Of a DNA stretch of 64,000 nucleotides, positions 39,642-49,407 are shown piece by piece (position 1 is the stretch's first letter; each line of letters starts with the position of its first letter). A model generated the notes under the pieces. That model saw only the letters and a list, made by a program, of their open reading frames with translations, searched no databases and had not been told where the DNA came from. A program made the position numbers and the translations under genes. Source of the DNA: UBA2705 sp963977105 (lineage in GTDB: Bacteria > Pseudomonadota > Alphaproteobacteria > Micavibrionales > Micavibrionaceae). The stretch lies in assembly GCA_963977105.1 (NCBI GenBank), contig CAXBNI010000001.1:1-64000 (forward strand). The letters run 5' to 3'.

Positions 39642-41774
39642 ATGAGTAAGCAAAATAACACGCAAGAGAAAAAGACGAACCCTGAGTCTTTGAAGCGAAG
39701 CCTGCAATATGTGATGTCTGTTTATGGCATTCATACTGATATGGAAGGTATCCTGATGGAGATACCGGGCGGTGATACGGAGATGACCCCTGGTTTGGTC
39801 TTAGAGGTTGCGCAGCGCGTGAGACTAAATGCGCTCTGGCGTGAGAAGATGAGCTTTGATCAGGTCTTAAGTCAGGAAGCGGCCTGTATCATTATTATGG
39901 ATGACGGCGAAGCTTTGGTCGTGCTGCCACAAAAAACCCATAAAGGTAAGATATTTAGACCGGGTGAGGGGTACATTACGGATAAAATTGAAGACGTGGA
40001 AAGTCGCTTTACAAAGCAAGTCATTATCCTCGCCCCGCAAGAACTGCGCCAAAATATGGATGCAAATGCGCTACGAAAGCGCAATACGGTTGACTGGTTT
40101 TGGAAACCAATTCTTAAACATTGGCCAGCCTATCGTGACGTAATGGTCGCAACGATCTTTATTAATATCTTTGCGCTCGCTGTACCTTTATTCACAATGA
40201 ATGTTTATGACCGTGTGGTTCCGAACTTCGCCAAAGACACGTTAATGGTCTTAACGACAGGCATTGCGCTTGTCTTGCTGCTGGATATGTTCTTTAAGGT
40301 TGTACGTAGTTATTTACTTGAACATGTCGCTACGCGCGTTGGTTGTCAGTTTGACTTTGATTTGATGGAGCGCTTGATGCATTTACCATCAATTGATTTA
40401 CGCCTGTCAGTGGGTGAGCGTGTAAATTTATTCCGCGAGCTGCAATCCATTCGGGACTATTACGCGACGCGCCTGGCGCCTGCGATTGTTGATTTTCCGT
40501 TCTTTTTATTATTTGTCTTTGTTATTTATATGCTTTCTCCTGCATTGTCAGGCATTGCCCTTGGGGCGGCGGGTTTGATATTGGTAATTAATTTGCTTGT
40601 GCAAATACCAATTAACCGTCTGACACTCAATGCCTTCACATCAATGCAGAATAAAAGCTCGAACATGATTGAGACTTTGAATGGCCTAGAGACCATCAAA
40701 ATGCATAATGCAATTGGTACGCGCTTATTCCTTTGGAACACATCGACAACTCATTCCGCTGCGGCGGCGCGCAAAAGTCATTTGATGCTGAGCATTTCAC
40801 AGAACCTATCCATGATGATCGCACAGGGTGTGACGATTGTTGTTGTTTTCTTTGGTGTGTTTGAAATTCAGGCAAATGAAGGTTTTACCATTGGTAAGTT
40901 GATTGCCTGCTCTATTCTTTCTGGCCGCGCAGTTGCGCCGATTATGAATGTGTCGGCAATGGTTTCACGGATGAAGCAATCTCGTGATATCCTGCGGATG
41001 ATTGATAGTATCTTTACCATGCCATATGAAGGTGAGCCGACGCGTAATTATGCGACCAAAGGTCCTTTTGAAGGTTCAGTTGAGTTCCGCGAAGTATCGT
41101 TTCAATATCCTGGTCAGTTGCGCCCAACACTTAGTGGTATTAACTTCAAAATTGAAGCAGGCGAACGTGTGGGCATTATTGGCAGGACAGGGGCAGGGAA
41201 AAGTACCGTTGCAGGGCTGTTAACAAGCTTCTTACACGCGCAAGGTGGCTCTGTCCATATTGATGGCTATGCGATGGAAACGATCTATCCGGCCGAAATG
41301 CGCCGCCATATTGGTATTGTTCCGCAAAAGCCGTTCTTTTTTAGTGGCTCGATTAAGGAAAACATTCTACTTGGTAATGAAGACGTTACAGATGAAGAGT
41401 TCCAACAAGCCGCCGAAATATCAGGCCTTGATATCTTTGTTGAACAAACAGGCTATGGTTATGACCTTGAGGTTGGCGAAAACGGTAAGAGCCTTTCAGG
41501 CGGTCAGCAGCAATCCATCGCGATTGCACGCGCTTTCCTCAAAAACCCTAAAATCCTTATTCTCGATGAACCAACCAACGGCATGGATAACGCGCTAGAG
41601 CTGCGCGTACGTTCCAAGCTGCGTGAGTTCATTGTCGATAAGACGTTCATTCTTATTACGCATAGAACTTCACTTCTGCCGCTTGTTGACCGCCTGATCC
41701 TCCTTGATAAAGGCCGCGTTATGGCGGATGGCCCATCGACAGAGATACTGAAGAAATTAAGTGGGCGTGAGTAA
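39642..41774 (+). CDS. Type I secretion ABC exporter (permease-ATPase)
   Basis: A 710-aa exporter. The N-terminal about 140 residues resemble the peptidase-C39-like domain without its catalytic cysteine motif, as in exporters of RTX proteins that are not cleaved. Six membrane helices span about 165-450. The nucleotide-binding domain has Walker A GRTGAGKS at 514-521, signature LSGGQ at 618-622, Walker B ILILDEP with D642/E643, and H-loop ITHR. It drives one-step export with the HlyD adaptor (31350-32627) and an outer-membrane channel not seen here. It is 22.8 kb from the end of the giant RTX gene, but is the only such exporter in the window. Monocistronic, ended by a strong hairpin. Confidence 0.93.
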   Translation: MSKQNNTQEKKTNPESLKRSLQYVMSVYGIHTDMEGILMEIPGGDTEMTPGLVLEVAQRVRLNALWREKMSFDQVLSQEAACIIIMDDGEALVVLPQKTHKGKIFRPGEGYITDKIEDVESRFTKQVIILAPQELRQNMDANALRKRNTVDWFWKPILKHWPAYRDVMVATIFINIFALAVPLFTMNVYDRVVPNFAKDTLMVLTTGIALVLLLDMFFKVVRSYLLEHVATRVGCQFDFDLMERLMHLPSIDLRLSVGERVNLFRELQSIRDYYATRLAPAIVDFPFFLLFVFVIYMLSPALSGIALGAAGLILVINLLVQIPINRLTLNAFTSMQNKSSNMIETLNGLETIKMHNAIGTRLFLWNTSTTHSAAAARKSHLMLSISQNLSMMIAQGVTIVVVFFGVFEIQANEGFTIGKLIACSILSGRAVAPIMNVSAMVSRMKQSRDILRMIDSIFTMPYEGEPTRNYATKGPFEGSVEFREVSFQYPGQLRPTLSGINFKIEAGERVGIIGRTGAGKSTVAGLLTSFLHAQGGSVHIDGYAMETIYPAEMRRHIGIVPQKPFFFSGSIKENILLGNEDVTDEEFQQAAEISGLDIFVEQTGYGYDLEVGENGKSLSGGQQQSIAIARAFLKNPKILILDEPTNGMDNALELRVRSKLREFIVDKTFILITHRTSLLPLVDRLILLDKGRVMADGPSTEILKKLSGRE

Positions 41775-41796
41775 CGCTTGAGCCTAGGGAATGTTA

Positions 41797-41831
41797 AAAC
41801 GTCACAGCTTTGCTTGAAAGCTGTGACGTTT
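41797..41831. terminator. 15-bp perfect hairpin terminator
   Basis: AAACGTCACAGCTTT / AAAGCTGTGACGTTT with a 5-base loop, just after the ABC exporter stop. T/A ends on both sides could also stop the converging gene at 41898-42419. Confidence 0.9.
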
Positions 41832-41897
41832 GTGTTTGTCGGTGCTATTTTTTTCTGGTCGGTGCAAGGGTGATAATAAGCTTAATCAGACGAAGCC

Positions 41898-42419
41898 TTA
41901 TTTCACTGCAATGCTTTCAATGCTTTTATAGAAAACCGGCTTGTATTGTTCAATTTCATCTATCGTTGAATTAAAATTGAATGCGAGCATCTTTTTACCA
42001 TATGGAGTAAATAACATGATGTTGTAAATTCCTGTATCGATGGCGTTCGATGTCATCTCAAAATAAATCCATTCTCGCCCTTTAAAGGTGAGGACTGTAT
42101 TTTTCTTCCATTCTAGGCCAGGAATGCTTCGCTCTAACCCCTCTGTAAGTTTTTGACGAACTGCATCTATTGGTGTTTTAGATATATTATGCTGCTTGAT
42201 ATCATATGCTATCGTTGTTTTAGCACTGTCATTGCCAATCACGAACTTAGGGCGATGTGTGCTCGGGTATTTAATACTTATAATTTCGGGGCTTAATGCT
42301 GCAAAATCATCAGGGGCATCAAATGTTATCTTGCCCTTATCAAAGCTAAAGTTTTCAGCTTTAGCGGATGTTATATTCAAAGCAAATGTTAAGCATATCG
42401 TGAGAAAGAGTATTTTCAT
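41898..42419 (-). CDS. Small periplasmic protein, unknown
   Basis: A 173-aa protein with a signal peptide (MKILFLTICLTFALNITSAKA, cleavage near AKA-ENF). The mature part (about 150 aa) is beta-rich with a DAVRQKLTEGLERSIPG helix; the pattern resembles periplasmic proteins of unknown role. No cysteine in the mature part and no catalytic motif. It sits 22 bases behind the TerB-like gene and is probably co-transcribed with it. Confidence 0.7.
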   Translation of the reverse strand: MKILFLTICLTFALNITSAKAENFSFDKGKITFDAPDDFAALSPEIISIKYPSTHRPKFVIGNDSAKTTIAYDIKQHNISKTPIDAVRQKLTEGLERSIPGLEWKKNTVLTFKGREWIYFEMTSNAIDTGIYNIMLFTPYGKKMLAFNFNSTIDEIEQYKPVFYKSIESIAVK

Positions 42420-42441
42420 TATGAACCTTTTTTTTTTTGAT

Positions 42442-42945
42442 TTAGTAAGGCCTAAACAGCTTTTTCAAAGCGCTGAGAAGGTTATCTTGGCCGCCGTTAT
42501 CGATTTCTTTTGCTATTTGCTTGTGGTCTTGCAGCAAGTTTTCTTTTTCTTCGTCATCAAAACTGAGGTTGACCTCTTTCATCAGGGCGGCGAAGTCGAC
42601 ATCTGCCACGTGCGTGCGCTCGAGCTTTTGAAGGATTTCTTGTTCTTGGAGGTCAAAATCTCCGTCACACCACACTAATATACGGGCATGGCGAAAAAAT
42701 TCTGTCCTATCTTTTTGCGCGGTGATGCGTTTAAACATTTCACCGACATTAGAGGCTTCCATTGTGTCGGAAATAAGAATGGAGCGTTGATAATCCGTTA
42801 AGCTTAACGAATCGAGCGCGGCTTCCATAAATTTGCGTTCTTCGTCAGTGACAACTTGGTCAGCATGAACAAGCGCGAATAAAGTGCGCCACATGTAAAA
42901 CTGGCTTTCATTAAGTGTCTCTGGTTTGTTAGCTGCGCTATCCAT
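42442..42945 (-). CDS. TerB-like helical protein
   Basis: A 167-aa all-helical protein. The segment MWRTLFALVHADQVVTDEE followed by DF.L.E.EIL is the TerB/DUF533-type pattern (helix, acidic D-x-V-T-x-E-E turn, repeated as WCDGDFDLQEQEIL). TerB-family domains bind metal ions in the acidic turns and occur in tellurite- and stress-response systems. No transmembrane segment. It is the first of two genes leftward, and is divergent from dinB, so it may share regulation with the SOS box between them. Confidence 0.65.
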   Translation of the reverse strand: MDSAANKPETLNESQFYMWRTLFALVHADQVVTDEERKFMEAALDSLSLTDYQRSILISDTMEASNVGEMFKRITAQKDRTEFFRHARILVWCDGDFDLQEQEILQKLERTHVADVDFAALMKEVNLSFDDEEKENLLQDHKQIAKEIDNGGQDNLLSALKKLFRPY

Positions 42946-43118
42946 GATCGCCTCGTGATTCTTTGTTTGAATTATGTTGTCATCGAATTTGTGTTTACTT
43001 TGAAAAGTTTACCACCTACATACATCATCGCCAATAGAGGTAAAGATTAGATTAAAGACCGGCGATCGTTGCGTTTATATATTGTTCTTGTTTTGATCTT
43101 TATTATGTGCGCATAATA

Positions 43119-43133
43119 GAACATACAAAGAAC
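43119..43133. promoter_or_regulatory. LexA (SOS) box upstream of dinB
   Basis: GAAC-ATACAAA-GAAC is a perfect GAAC-N7-GAAC, the reverse complement of the alphaproteobacterial LexA box GTTC-N7-GTTC. It lies 27 bases before the dinB start. A near-match GTTC-N7-GATC lies at 43084-43098. Confidence 0.85.
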
Positions 43134-43159
43134 ACAATATGTAGGCAGGGATATCCCCG

Positions 43160-44458
43160 ATGATAGAAGCACCTGAAACGAATAGCTGCAAATGGTTGTT
43201 TTTTGACCTTAATAGCTACTTTGCGAGCGTCGAACAGCAGGAACGCCCAGAGCTGCGCGGTAAGCCTGTTGCTGTCGTGCCGATGGATACGGAGTATACT
43301 TGCGCCATTGCGGCGTCTTACGAGGCGAAGGCTTGTGGCATTAAAACAGGGACACGTATAAAAGAAGCGCGTAAAATGTGCCCTGAGCTGATCACGGTCA
43401 CGGCGCGGCATAATAAATATGTTGAATATCATGAAAAAATTATAGAAGAAGTGATTAAGCACACACCGATCAATAAAATATGGTCAGTGGATGAGCTATC
43501 GAGCCGCCTGCCGCCGAATAAGCGCACGCCGGAAGGCGCAAGCGCGGTTGCTGCAAATATAAAGGCAGGGCTGCGTCAAAATATTGGGGAACATGTGCGC
43601 TGCTCTATTGGGGTTGCGCCAAACTCTTATTTAGCAAAAATTGCGACTGACATGCAAAAGCCTGACGGGCTGACGATATTGTCGCCAGAGACAATGCATG
43701 AGCGACTTTTTACGTTGGCGCTTACTGATTTAACGGGAATTAATACGGGCATCGCGGGGAGGTTACAGCGCGGCGGCGTTACTACGGTTGAACAGCTTTG
43801 GCATTTATCGCCCAAGCATGCGCGCCGCATATGGGGCAGCGTTGAGGGGGAGCGCTTTTGGTATCGCCTACGCGGCTATGAAATACCAGAGCAACAAACG
43901 AAAACATCTATGATTGGCCATTCGCGGGTGCTGGACCCAGAGCTTCGGACGCCAGATGAGGCACATAAGGTCGTGCGGCGCTTAACAATTAAGGCCGCAA
44001 CGCGCCTGCGCCGTAAAGATTTTTATGCCAAGCGGTTTAGCCTTTCTGTGCGCTTTCATTCTGGCTATAAGTGGGCGCAGGAAGCTAAGTTTTCAGCGGT
44101 GCAGGATAACTTTACATTTTTGCATGCTTTAGAAGAGCTATGGGATAGGCTTGCGGCGGAAATTAACGCAGACCCTAATTTCCGCCGCAGCGGTGAGCGC
44201 CCTGTAAAAATTGGCATTGCCATGTATGATTTATGCCGCAGCGAGGACATTACGCCTGATTTGTTTGATATAGGTGCGCCAGGTGTGCAAAAACAGCAAA
44301 AACGTAACGAGGCGTTGTCGCAAGTAATGGACGATTTAAACCAAAAATACGGCGCGGAAACGCTGCAAATTGGTGTGTCGCCCAAAACCAAAGCAGGCTT
44401 TGTAGGGACAAAAATTGCCTTTAGCCGCGTCCCCGATATGGCGGAGTTTTCGGAATAG
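43160..44458 (+). CDS. dinB: DinB-like Y-family DNA polymerase
   Basis: A 432-aa translesion polymerase. The first catalytic motif is FFDLNSYFASVEQQ, then LRGKPVAVV, ASYEAKACGIKTG, and the second metal-binding pair in WSVDELSSRL (usual SIDE). The acidic residues are intact, which argues against an inactive ImuB. A thumb helix-hairpin-helix region and a little-finger domain (about 240-360) follow. No clear C-terminal clamp-binding peptide is seen; the protein ends FSRVPDMAEFSE. A GCAGGGA ribosome site precedes the ATG. The SOS box just upstream predicts induction by DNA damage. It converges on carB with a 10-base gap. Confidence 0.9.
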   Translation: MIEAPETNSCKWLFFDLNSYFASVEQQERPELRGKPVAVVPMDTEYTCAIAASYEAKACGIKTGTRIKEARKMCPELITVTARHNKYVEYHEKIIEEVIKHTPINKIWSVDELSSRLPPNKRTPEGASAVAANIKAGLRQNIGEHVRCSIGVAPNSYLAKIATDMQKPDGLTILSPETMHERLFTLALTDLTGINTGIAGRLQRGGVTTVEQLWHLSPKHARRIWGSVEGERFWYRLRGYEIPEQQTKTSMIGHSRVLDPELRTPDEAHKVVRRLTIKAATRLRRKDFYAKRFSLSVRFHSGYKWAQEAKFSAVQDNFTFLHALEELWDRLAAEINADPNFRRSGERPVKIGIAMYDLCRSEDITPDLFDIGAPGVQKQQKRNEALSQVMDDLNQKYGAETLQIGVSPKTKAGFVGTKIAFSRVPDMAEFSE

Positions 44459-44468
44459 CGGCTTTGAT

Positions 44469-47400
44469 TTAAGCTGCGTCATCCAGATAATCTTGCAGCG
44501 GCTTCACATCAATTTGTTTGTTGTTCATGGCGCGTATCGCCTGCACACCTGCGCGCGCGGCGGTGAGCAATGTGTAATATGGCACTTTGTTCATTAATGC
44601 TGTGCGGCGGATTGACTGCGAGTCTGCATGGGCTTGCGTGCCTTTGGTGGTGTTAATCATTAAATGAATGTCGCCGTTAATCATGTGGTCAATAATATTG
44701 GGGCGGCCTTCCATGACTTTGTTGACGCGTTCAACGCGTACGCCGTTCATTTTTAGGAATTGGCATGTGCCGCTGGTTGCGACAAGGTCAAATTTCATTT
44801 CCTCAAGCTCACGCGCAATGAGTAGCAATTCGTCTTTATCTTCATCCTTCACGGATAAAAATACTTTGCCATCAAGCGGCGGCGTCATGCCTGCGCCCAT
44901 TTGCGCTTTGGCAAAAGCCTGTCCCACTTCCATGTCGAGGCCCATGACTTCACCTGTTGATTTCATTTCAGGGCCGAGGATCGGGTCAACGCCAGCAAAG
45001 CGAGAAAACGGAAAGACGGGCGCTTTTACGGCCAAATGGTCTGGCGCCATGCCTTTTAACATGCCTTGTACGCGGAATGATTTTAACTTCTCGCCCGCCA
45101 TAATTCGCGCTGCAATTTTGGCAATCGGTACGCCTGTTGCTTTGGCAACAAACGGCACGGTGCGTGATGCGCGGGGGTTTACTTCGAGGATATAAATATC
45201 AAATTCGCCGCTGTCCTTGTTTTTCTTGCAGGCAAATTGCACATTCATTAGCCCCACAACGTTAAGCGCCTTGGCGAGAGCTTTTGATTGTTTTTCAAGT
45301 TCGCGCACTGTGCGGTAAGGCAGGGAGTGCGGCGGCAATACGCAGGCGCTATCACCTGAATGGACGCCCGCTTCTTCAATATGCTCCATAATGCCCGCAA
45401 CGTAGCTCTCGTCGCCGTCGCAGAGGACATCGACATCGACTTCGGTTGCTTGCTTTAGGTAACGGTCAAGTAATACGGGGGCACCGTCTGATGCTTCGAT
45501 TGCGGCATTGATGTATTTCTTAAGGCCGTCCATATCCTGAACGATTTCCATGCCCATGCCGCCAAGGACATATGATGGGCGAATGACTAATGGGAACCCT
45601 AAATGCTGCGCTTTTTCAACGGCTTCTTCGGCGGAATAGGCGAGGGCATTTGGTGGTTGGCGTAAATTAAGCTCATGCAGTAATTTCTGAAAACGCTCAC
45701 GGTCTTCTGCTAAATCAATAGCATCAGGGTCAGTGCCTAAAATCGGGATGCCTGCTTCTAGCAATATATGCGAGAGCTTAAGCGGAGTTTGCCCGCCAAG
45801 CTGCACAATCGCGCCTATGACTTCGCCGTTTTGCTGCTCTGCGCGGATAAGGGCGATTACGTCCTCTGCCGTTAGGGGCTCAAAATACAAGCGGTCTGAT
45901 GTGTCAGGGTCGGTTGATACGGTTTCAGGGTTACAGTTGACCATGATGGTCTCAAAGCCTGCTTCTTTTAAAGCATAAGCGGCATGGACGCAGCAATAAT
46001 CAAATTCAATGCCTTGGCCAATACGGTTGGGCCCGCCGCCAAGGATGATGATTTTCTTCGCCGCGCTTGGCTCTACTTCGCTATGCGCGGGGTTAATGCC
46101 GTCACCTTCATAGCAGCTATACATATATGGGGTTATGGATGGCAGCTCGCCCGCGCAGCTATCAATGCGTTTGAAAACGGGGTGAATATTATGGCTGTGG
46201 CGTGCGGCATTAACTTGGCTTTCATCGACTTTAACAAGCTGCGCAAGGCGGCGGTCAGAAAAGCCCATTTTTTTGATGTGCATCCAGTCTTCTGGGCAGG
46301 TAGGCAGGCCGTTTTTAATGATGCTCTGTTCTGTTGTGACAATATTTTGAATGCGTCCTAAGAACCACGGGTCAAAACTTGTGCAGGCCTGAATATCTTC
46401 TAGGCTCATGCCAAAGCGGAAAGCTTGCGCGATGTATAATATGCGCGTTGGCGTAGGCTCAGAGAGTTTCGCGCGGATTTGATCCGGGTGCGGCTGTTCT
46501 TGGGCATGGGATGGCGAACCAATCACAACGTCGTTGAGGCCGTCTAAATCTTTTTCAAGTGAACGCAGCGCTTTTTGCAGTGATTCTTCGAAGTTGCGGC
46601 CAAACGCCATCGCTTCGCCGACTGACTTCATCGCCGTTGATAATGTCGTATCACTGCCTTTGAACTTTTCAAATGCAAAGCGCGGTATTTTGGTGACAAC
46701 GTAATCAATGCTTGGCTCAAACGATGCAGGGGTTTTGCCGCCTGTAATCTCGTTCTTTAACTCATCAAGCGTATAACCAACGGCTAACTTCGCCGCGACA
46801 CGCGCAATCGGGAATCCGGTTGCTTTAGATGCCAGCGCGGATGAGCGTGATACGCGTGGGTTCATTTCAATAACAATCATGCGCCCATCGGCGGGGTTCA
46901 CCGCAAACTGAACGTTTGAGCCACCTGTCTCCACGCCAATGGCGCGCAGAACGGCGAGTGATGCATTACGAATGATTTGGTATTCTTTGTCGGTGAGTGT
47001 CATCGCAGGAGCAACGGTAATCGAATCGCCTGTATGCACGCCCATCGGGTCGATATTCTCAATAGAACAGATAATAATGGCGTTGTCGGCCTTATCGCGG
47101 ACGACCTCCATTTCATACTCTTTCCAACCCAACAGCGATTCTTCGATCAGTACTTCGTTTACTGGGGATGCGTCGAGCCCTTCGCGGACGATACGTTCAA
47201 AGGCTTCACGGTTATATGCAATACCGCCGCCTGTACCGCCAAGGGTGAATGATGGGCGAATAATGGCGGGCAGGCCAATATGCGGTAGGCCTTCAAGGGC
47301 TTCGCTTATGCTGTGAATGGTTCTGCTTTTGGCACTTTCTAGGCCAATTTCATCCATGATGTCGCGGAATTTTTGACGGTCTTCGGCTTTTTCAATTGCG

Positions 47401-47762
47401 TCTTGGTCGGCGCCGATTAATTCGATGCCGAGTCGTTCTAACGTGCCGTTATCGGCGAGTGCCAAAGCCGTGTTCAGCGCAGTCTGGCCGCCCATAGTGG
47501 GCAGCAGCGCATCTGGCTTTTCTTTTTCTAAAATTTTAGCAACAACTTCGGGGGTGATCGGCTCGATATATGTGGCATCCGCCAAATCAGGATCTGTCAT
47601 GATTGTCGCAGGGTTTGAGTTAATCAAAACAATGCGATAGCCTTCTTCTTTTAATGCCTTACAGGCTTGCGTTCCTGAATAATCAAATTCACAGGCTTGC
47701 CCAATAATAATAGGGCCAGCGCCAATAATACAGATGGATTGAATGTCTTTGCGGCTCGGCAT
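44469..47762 (-). CDS. carB: Carbamoyl-phosphate synthase large subunit
   Basis: A 1097-aa protein with two homologous ATP-grasp halves (about 1-400 and 560-940), an oligomerisation region, and a C-terminal MGS-like allosteric domain (about 950-1097). The start SICIIGAGPIIIGQACEFDYSGTQ and the mid-protein IIILGGGPNRIGQGIEFDYCC are the paired family signatures. It makes carbamoyl phosphate from ammonia, bicarbonate and two ATP for pyrimidine and arginine synthesis. carA is not adjacent. Length is normal. Confidence 0.97.
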   Translation of the reverse strand: MPSRKDIQSICIIGAGPIIIGQACEFDYSGTQACKALKEEGYRIVLINSNPATIMTDPDLADATYIEPITPEVVAKILEKEKPDALLPTMGGQTALNTALALADNGTLERLGIELIGADQDAIEKAEDRQKFRDIMDEIGLESAKSRTIHSISEALEGLPHIGLPAIIRPSFTLGGTGGGIAYNREAFERIVREGLDASPVNEVLIEESLLGWKEYEMEVVRDKADNAIIICSIENIDPMGVHTGDSITVAPAMTLTDKEYQIIRNASLAVLRAIGVETGGSNVQFAVNPADGRMIVIEMNPRVSRSSALASKATGFPIARVAAKLAVGYTLDELKNEITGGKTPASFEPSIDYVVTKIPRFAFEKFKGSDTTLSTAMKSVGEAMAFGRNFEESLQKALRSLEKDLDGLNDVVIGSPSHAQEQPHPDQIRAKLSEPTPTRILYIAQAFRFGMSLEDIQACTSFDPWFLGRIQNIVTTEQSIIKNGLPTCPEDWMHIKKMGFSDRRLAQLVKVDESQVNAARHSHNIHPVFKRIDSCAGELPSITPYMYSCYEGDGINPAHSEVEPSAAKKIIILGGGPNRIGQGIEFDYCCVHAAYALKEAGFETIMVNCNPETVSTDPDTSDRLYFEPLTAEDVIALIRAEQQNGEVIGAIVQLGGQTPLKLSHILLEAGIPILGTDPDAIDLAEDRERFQKLLHELNLRQPPNALAYSAEEAVEKAQHLGFPLVIRPSYVLGGMGMEIVQDMDGLKKYINAAIEASDGAPVLLDRYLKQATEVDVDVLCDGDESYVAGIMEHIEEAGVHSGDSACVLPPHSLPYRTVRELEKQSKALAKALNVVGLMNVQFACKKNKDSGEFDIYILEVNPRASRTVPFVAKATGVPIAKIAARIMAGEKLKSFRVQGMLKGMAPDHLAVKAPVFPFSRFAGVDPILGPEMKSTGEVMGLDMEVGQAFAKAQMGAGMTPPLDGKVFLSVKDEDKDELLLIARELEEMKFDLVATSGTCQFLKMNGVRVERVNKVMEGRPNIIDHMINGDIHLMINTTKGTQAHADSQSIRRTALMNKVPYYTLLTAARAGVQAIRAMNNKQIDVKPLQDYLDDAA

Positions 47763-47911
47763 AATCGTGAGTCCTTCATTGAGAAGTGAAAAGTTGTACC
47801 GAGATGGAATCTATAAGCTAGATGGTTAGTGCTGGCAATAGAAAATATTTATTTGACAAATTAAAGGCTATTGTGTGCTTTATGTAAAGTTTTACTTGTG
47901 GAGTTTAATAA

Positions 47912-48139
47912 ATGGATTCTTTAGCTGATTTCGCTGGGTGTGTTGCTACAGCATTTGTGTTTACTGGCGCATGTTCCCTGTTGCCGTCAGAGAGAAATGA
48001 ACATGATGAAGTTGATCAGTATGCGCAGCAAGTGTGTACTCGCATTAAGTCAGCCTCTCAATCTCATCCTCATGGGATCAAGCCGATAAAGGACGTTGCC
48101 TTTAAGGTTGATGGTCGGAAGTATATTTGTAAGCTATAA
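47912..48139 (+). CDS. Small hypothetical protein
   Basis: A 75-aa ORF with a strong GGAG ribosome site 8 bases before ATG. The hydrophobic N-terminus ends FVFTGAC, giving a lipobox-like motif at C21, but lacks the usual basic residues at the start (MDSLADF), so lipoprotein status is uncertain. The remainder is polar, with two more cysteines. TTGACA at 47853-47858 may be its -35. No family recognised. Confidence 0.55.
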   Translation: MDSLADFAGCVATAFVFTGACSLLPSERNEHDEVDQYAQQVCTRIKSASQSHPHGIKPIKDVAFKVDGRKYICKL

Positions 48140-48160
48140 TTTTATTTTCTTATTTAACAT

Positions 48161-48688
48161 TTAAATTTTTGAATGCTGTAGCTTTTCACGGGTTGCTTCT
48201 TCTATGGCAGGGGTAAGATAACTTGTGACTTTGCCTTGATTTTGAATTAGCCCTTTAGCCATGCTTGATGATACAGCAGTCAGCGTCGGGTCTGTAATTA
48301 AAAAAGCGGTTTTGATATCAGGGTTTTGGTCTTTGTTGGTGAGCGCGAGGCCAAGTTCATCGTTAAAGTCATTGGCGGAGCGTAGGCCGCGAAACATTAC
48401 AGCGGCGCCAACGCTCTCGGCAAATTTTACGGTCATGCAGTCATAGCTTTTCGCTTCAAGTTTACAGGCTTTAATGCCTTTAAGCGCACCGTTTTTGATT
48501 TCGTTATGGATGAGCTCTACGCGTTCATCAATGGTAAATAGGCCCTGCTTGTCAGGGTTCACCCCGATGGATATAATCAGGCGATCAACTAACGTCGCGG
48601 CTTCTTTAATCATCGCAATGTGACCAAGGGTTAGGGGGTCAAAAGACCCAGCATAAATGCCGATGCGCTGTTTTGATTTTTTTGTCAT
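48161..48688 (-). CDS. coaD: Phosphopantetheine adenylyltransferase
   Basis: A 175-aa nucleotidyltransferase. YAGSFDPLTLGHIAMI contains the T/HxGH nucleotide-binding motif, with RGLRSANDF and the late VSSSMAKGL segments of CoaD. It adenylates 4'-phosphopantetheine in the penultimate step of CoA synthesis. Single gene, between the small ORF and yqeY, close to the yqeY-dnaG-rpoD block. Confidence 0.96.
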   Translation of the reverse strand: MTKKSKQRIGIYAGSFDPLTLGHIAMIKEAATLVDRLIISIGVNPDKQGLFTIDERVELIHNEIKNGALKGIKACKLEAKSYDCMTVKFAESVGAAVMFRGLRSANDFNDELGLALTNKDQNPDIKTAFLITDPTLTAVSSSMAKGLIQNQGKVTSYLTPAIEEATREKLQHSKI

Positions 48689-48883
48689 ATCACCTTTATA
48701 AGAAAGATTACGCTAAAAATCAATACGTAAAATGAATAAATGATGCTGTGGCAGTATAGATATTGAGTATATGCCTAGATAAACGCGGATAAGTGACTTT
48801 TTCTATTGCATTCACAGGTCGGTTCATGACAGAGATGGTCTATATAACTTATATGCGTAACTTTATACAAAAAGAAAAATGAT

Positions 48884-49345
48884 ATGCCAGATCTTCGCCA
48901 AAGAATAAATACTGCCATGAAAACGGCTATGAAAGAAAAAGACACAGTATCTCTTTCGACCATTCGCCTTATTTCTGCCGCGATTAAAGAGCGTGATATT
49001 AAAACGCGTACAACAAGCGGACAGGATGGTATTTCTGAGGAGGAAATATTGTCACTATTGCAGTCTATGATTAAACAAAGGCAAGAATCGTTCCGTATGT
49101 ATAGTGAAGCAGAGCGCCCTGAGTTAGCTGAACGTGAAGAAACTGAAGTTAGCGTTATTCAAGGCTTTCTGCCGACGCAGCTATCTGCAGATGAAGTTGA
49201 CAGCGCTGTTACAGGCTTAATTGACGAAGTCGGCGCGGAAAGCATCAAAGACATGGGCAAAGTCATGGCGGCACTCAAAACACAATATGCAGGTAAGCTG
49301 GATATGGCGAATGCAAGCTCTGTCATTAAAGAGAAGCTCGGTTAA
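48884..49345 (+). CDS. YqeY/GatB-C-terminal-like protein
   Basis: A 153-aa helical protein of the YqeY family, related to the tail domain of GatB: MPDLRQRINTAMKTAMKEKD at the start, then RLISAAIKERDI and VIQGFLPTQLSADEV. The family occurs just before dnaG in many proteobacteria, as here (62-bp gap). Its cellular role, possibly tRNA-related, is not well established. Confidence 0.92.
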   Translation: MPDLRQRINTAMKTAMKEKDTVSLSTIRLISAAIKERDIKTRTTSGQDGISEEEILSLLQSMIKQRQESFRMYSEAERPELAEREETEVSVIQGFLPTQLSADEVDSAVTGLIDEVGAESIKDMGKVMAALKTQYAGKLDMANASSVIKEKLG

Positions 49346-49407
49346 TAAAACCCCCTTAACGTATGAATCTACTAGGCAAGCAGGCTTGTTCTTGCTAAGT
49401 CATAGCT

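Noticed and set aside
44668..47316. Plus-strand open frames inside carB
   Set aside because: Shadows of a well-conserved minus-strand gene; no ribosome sites or family patterns.
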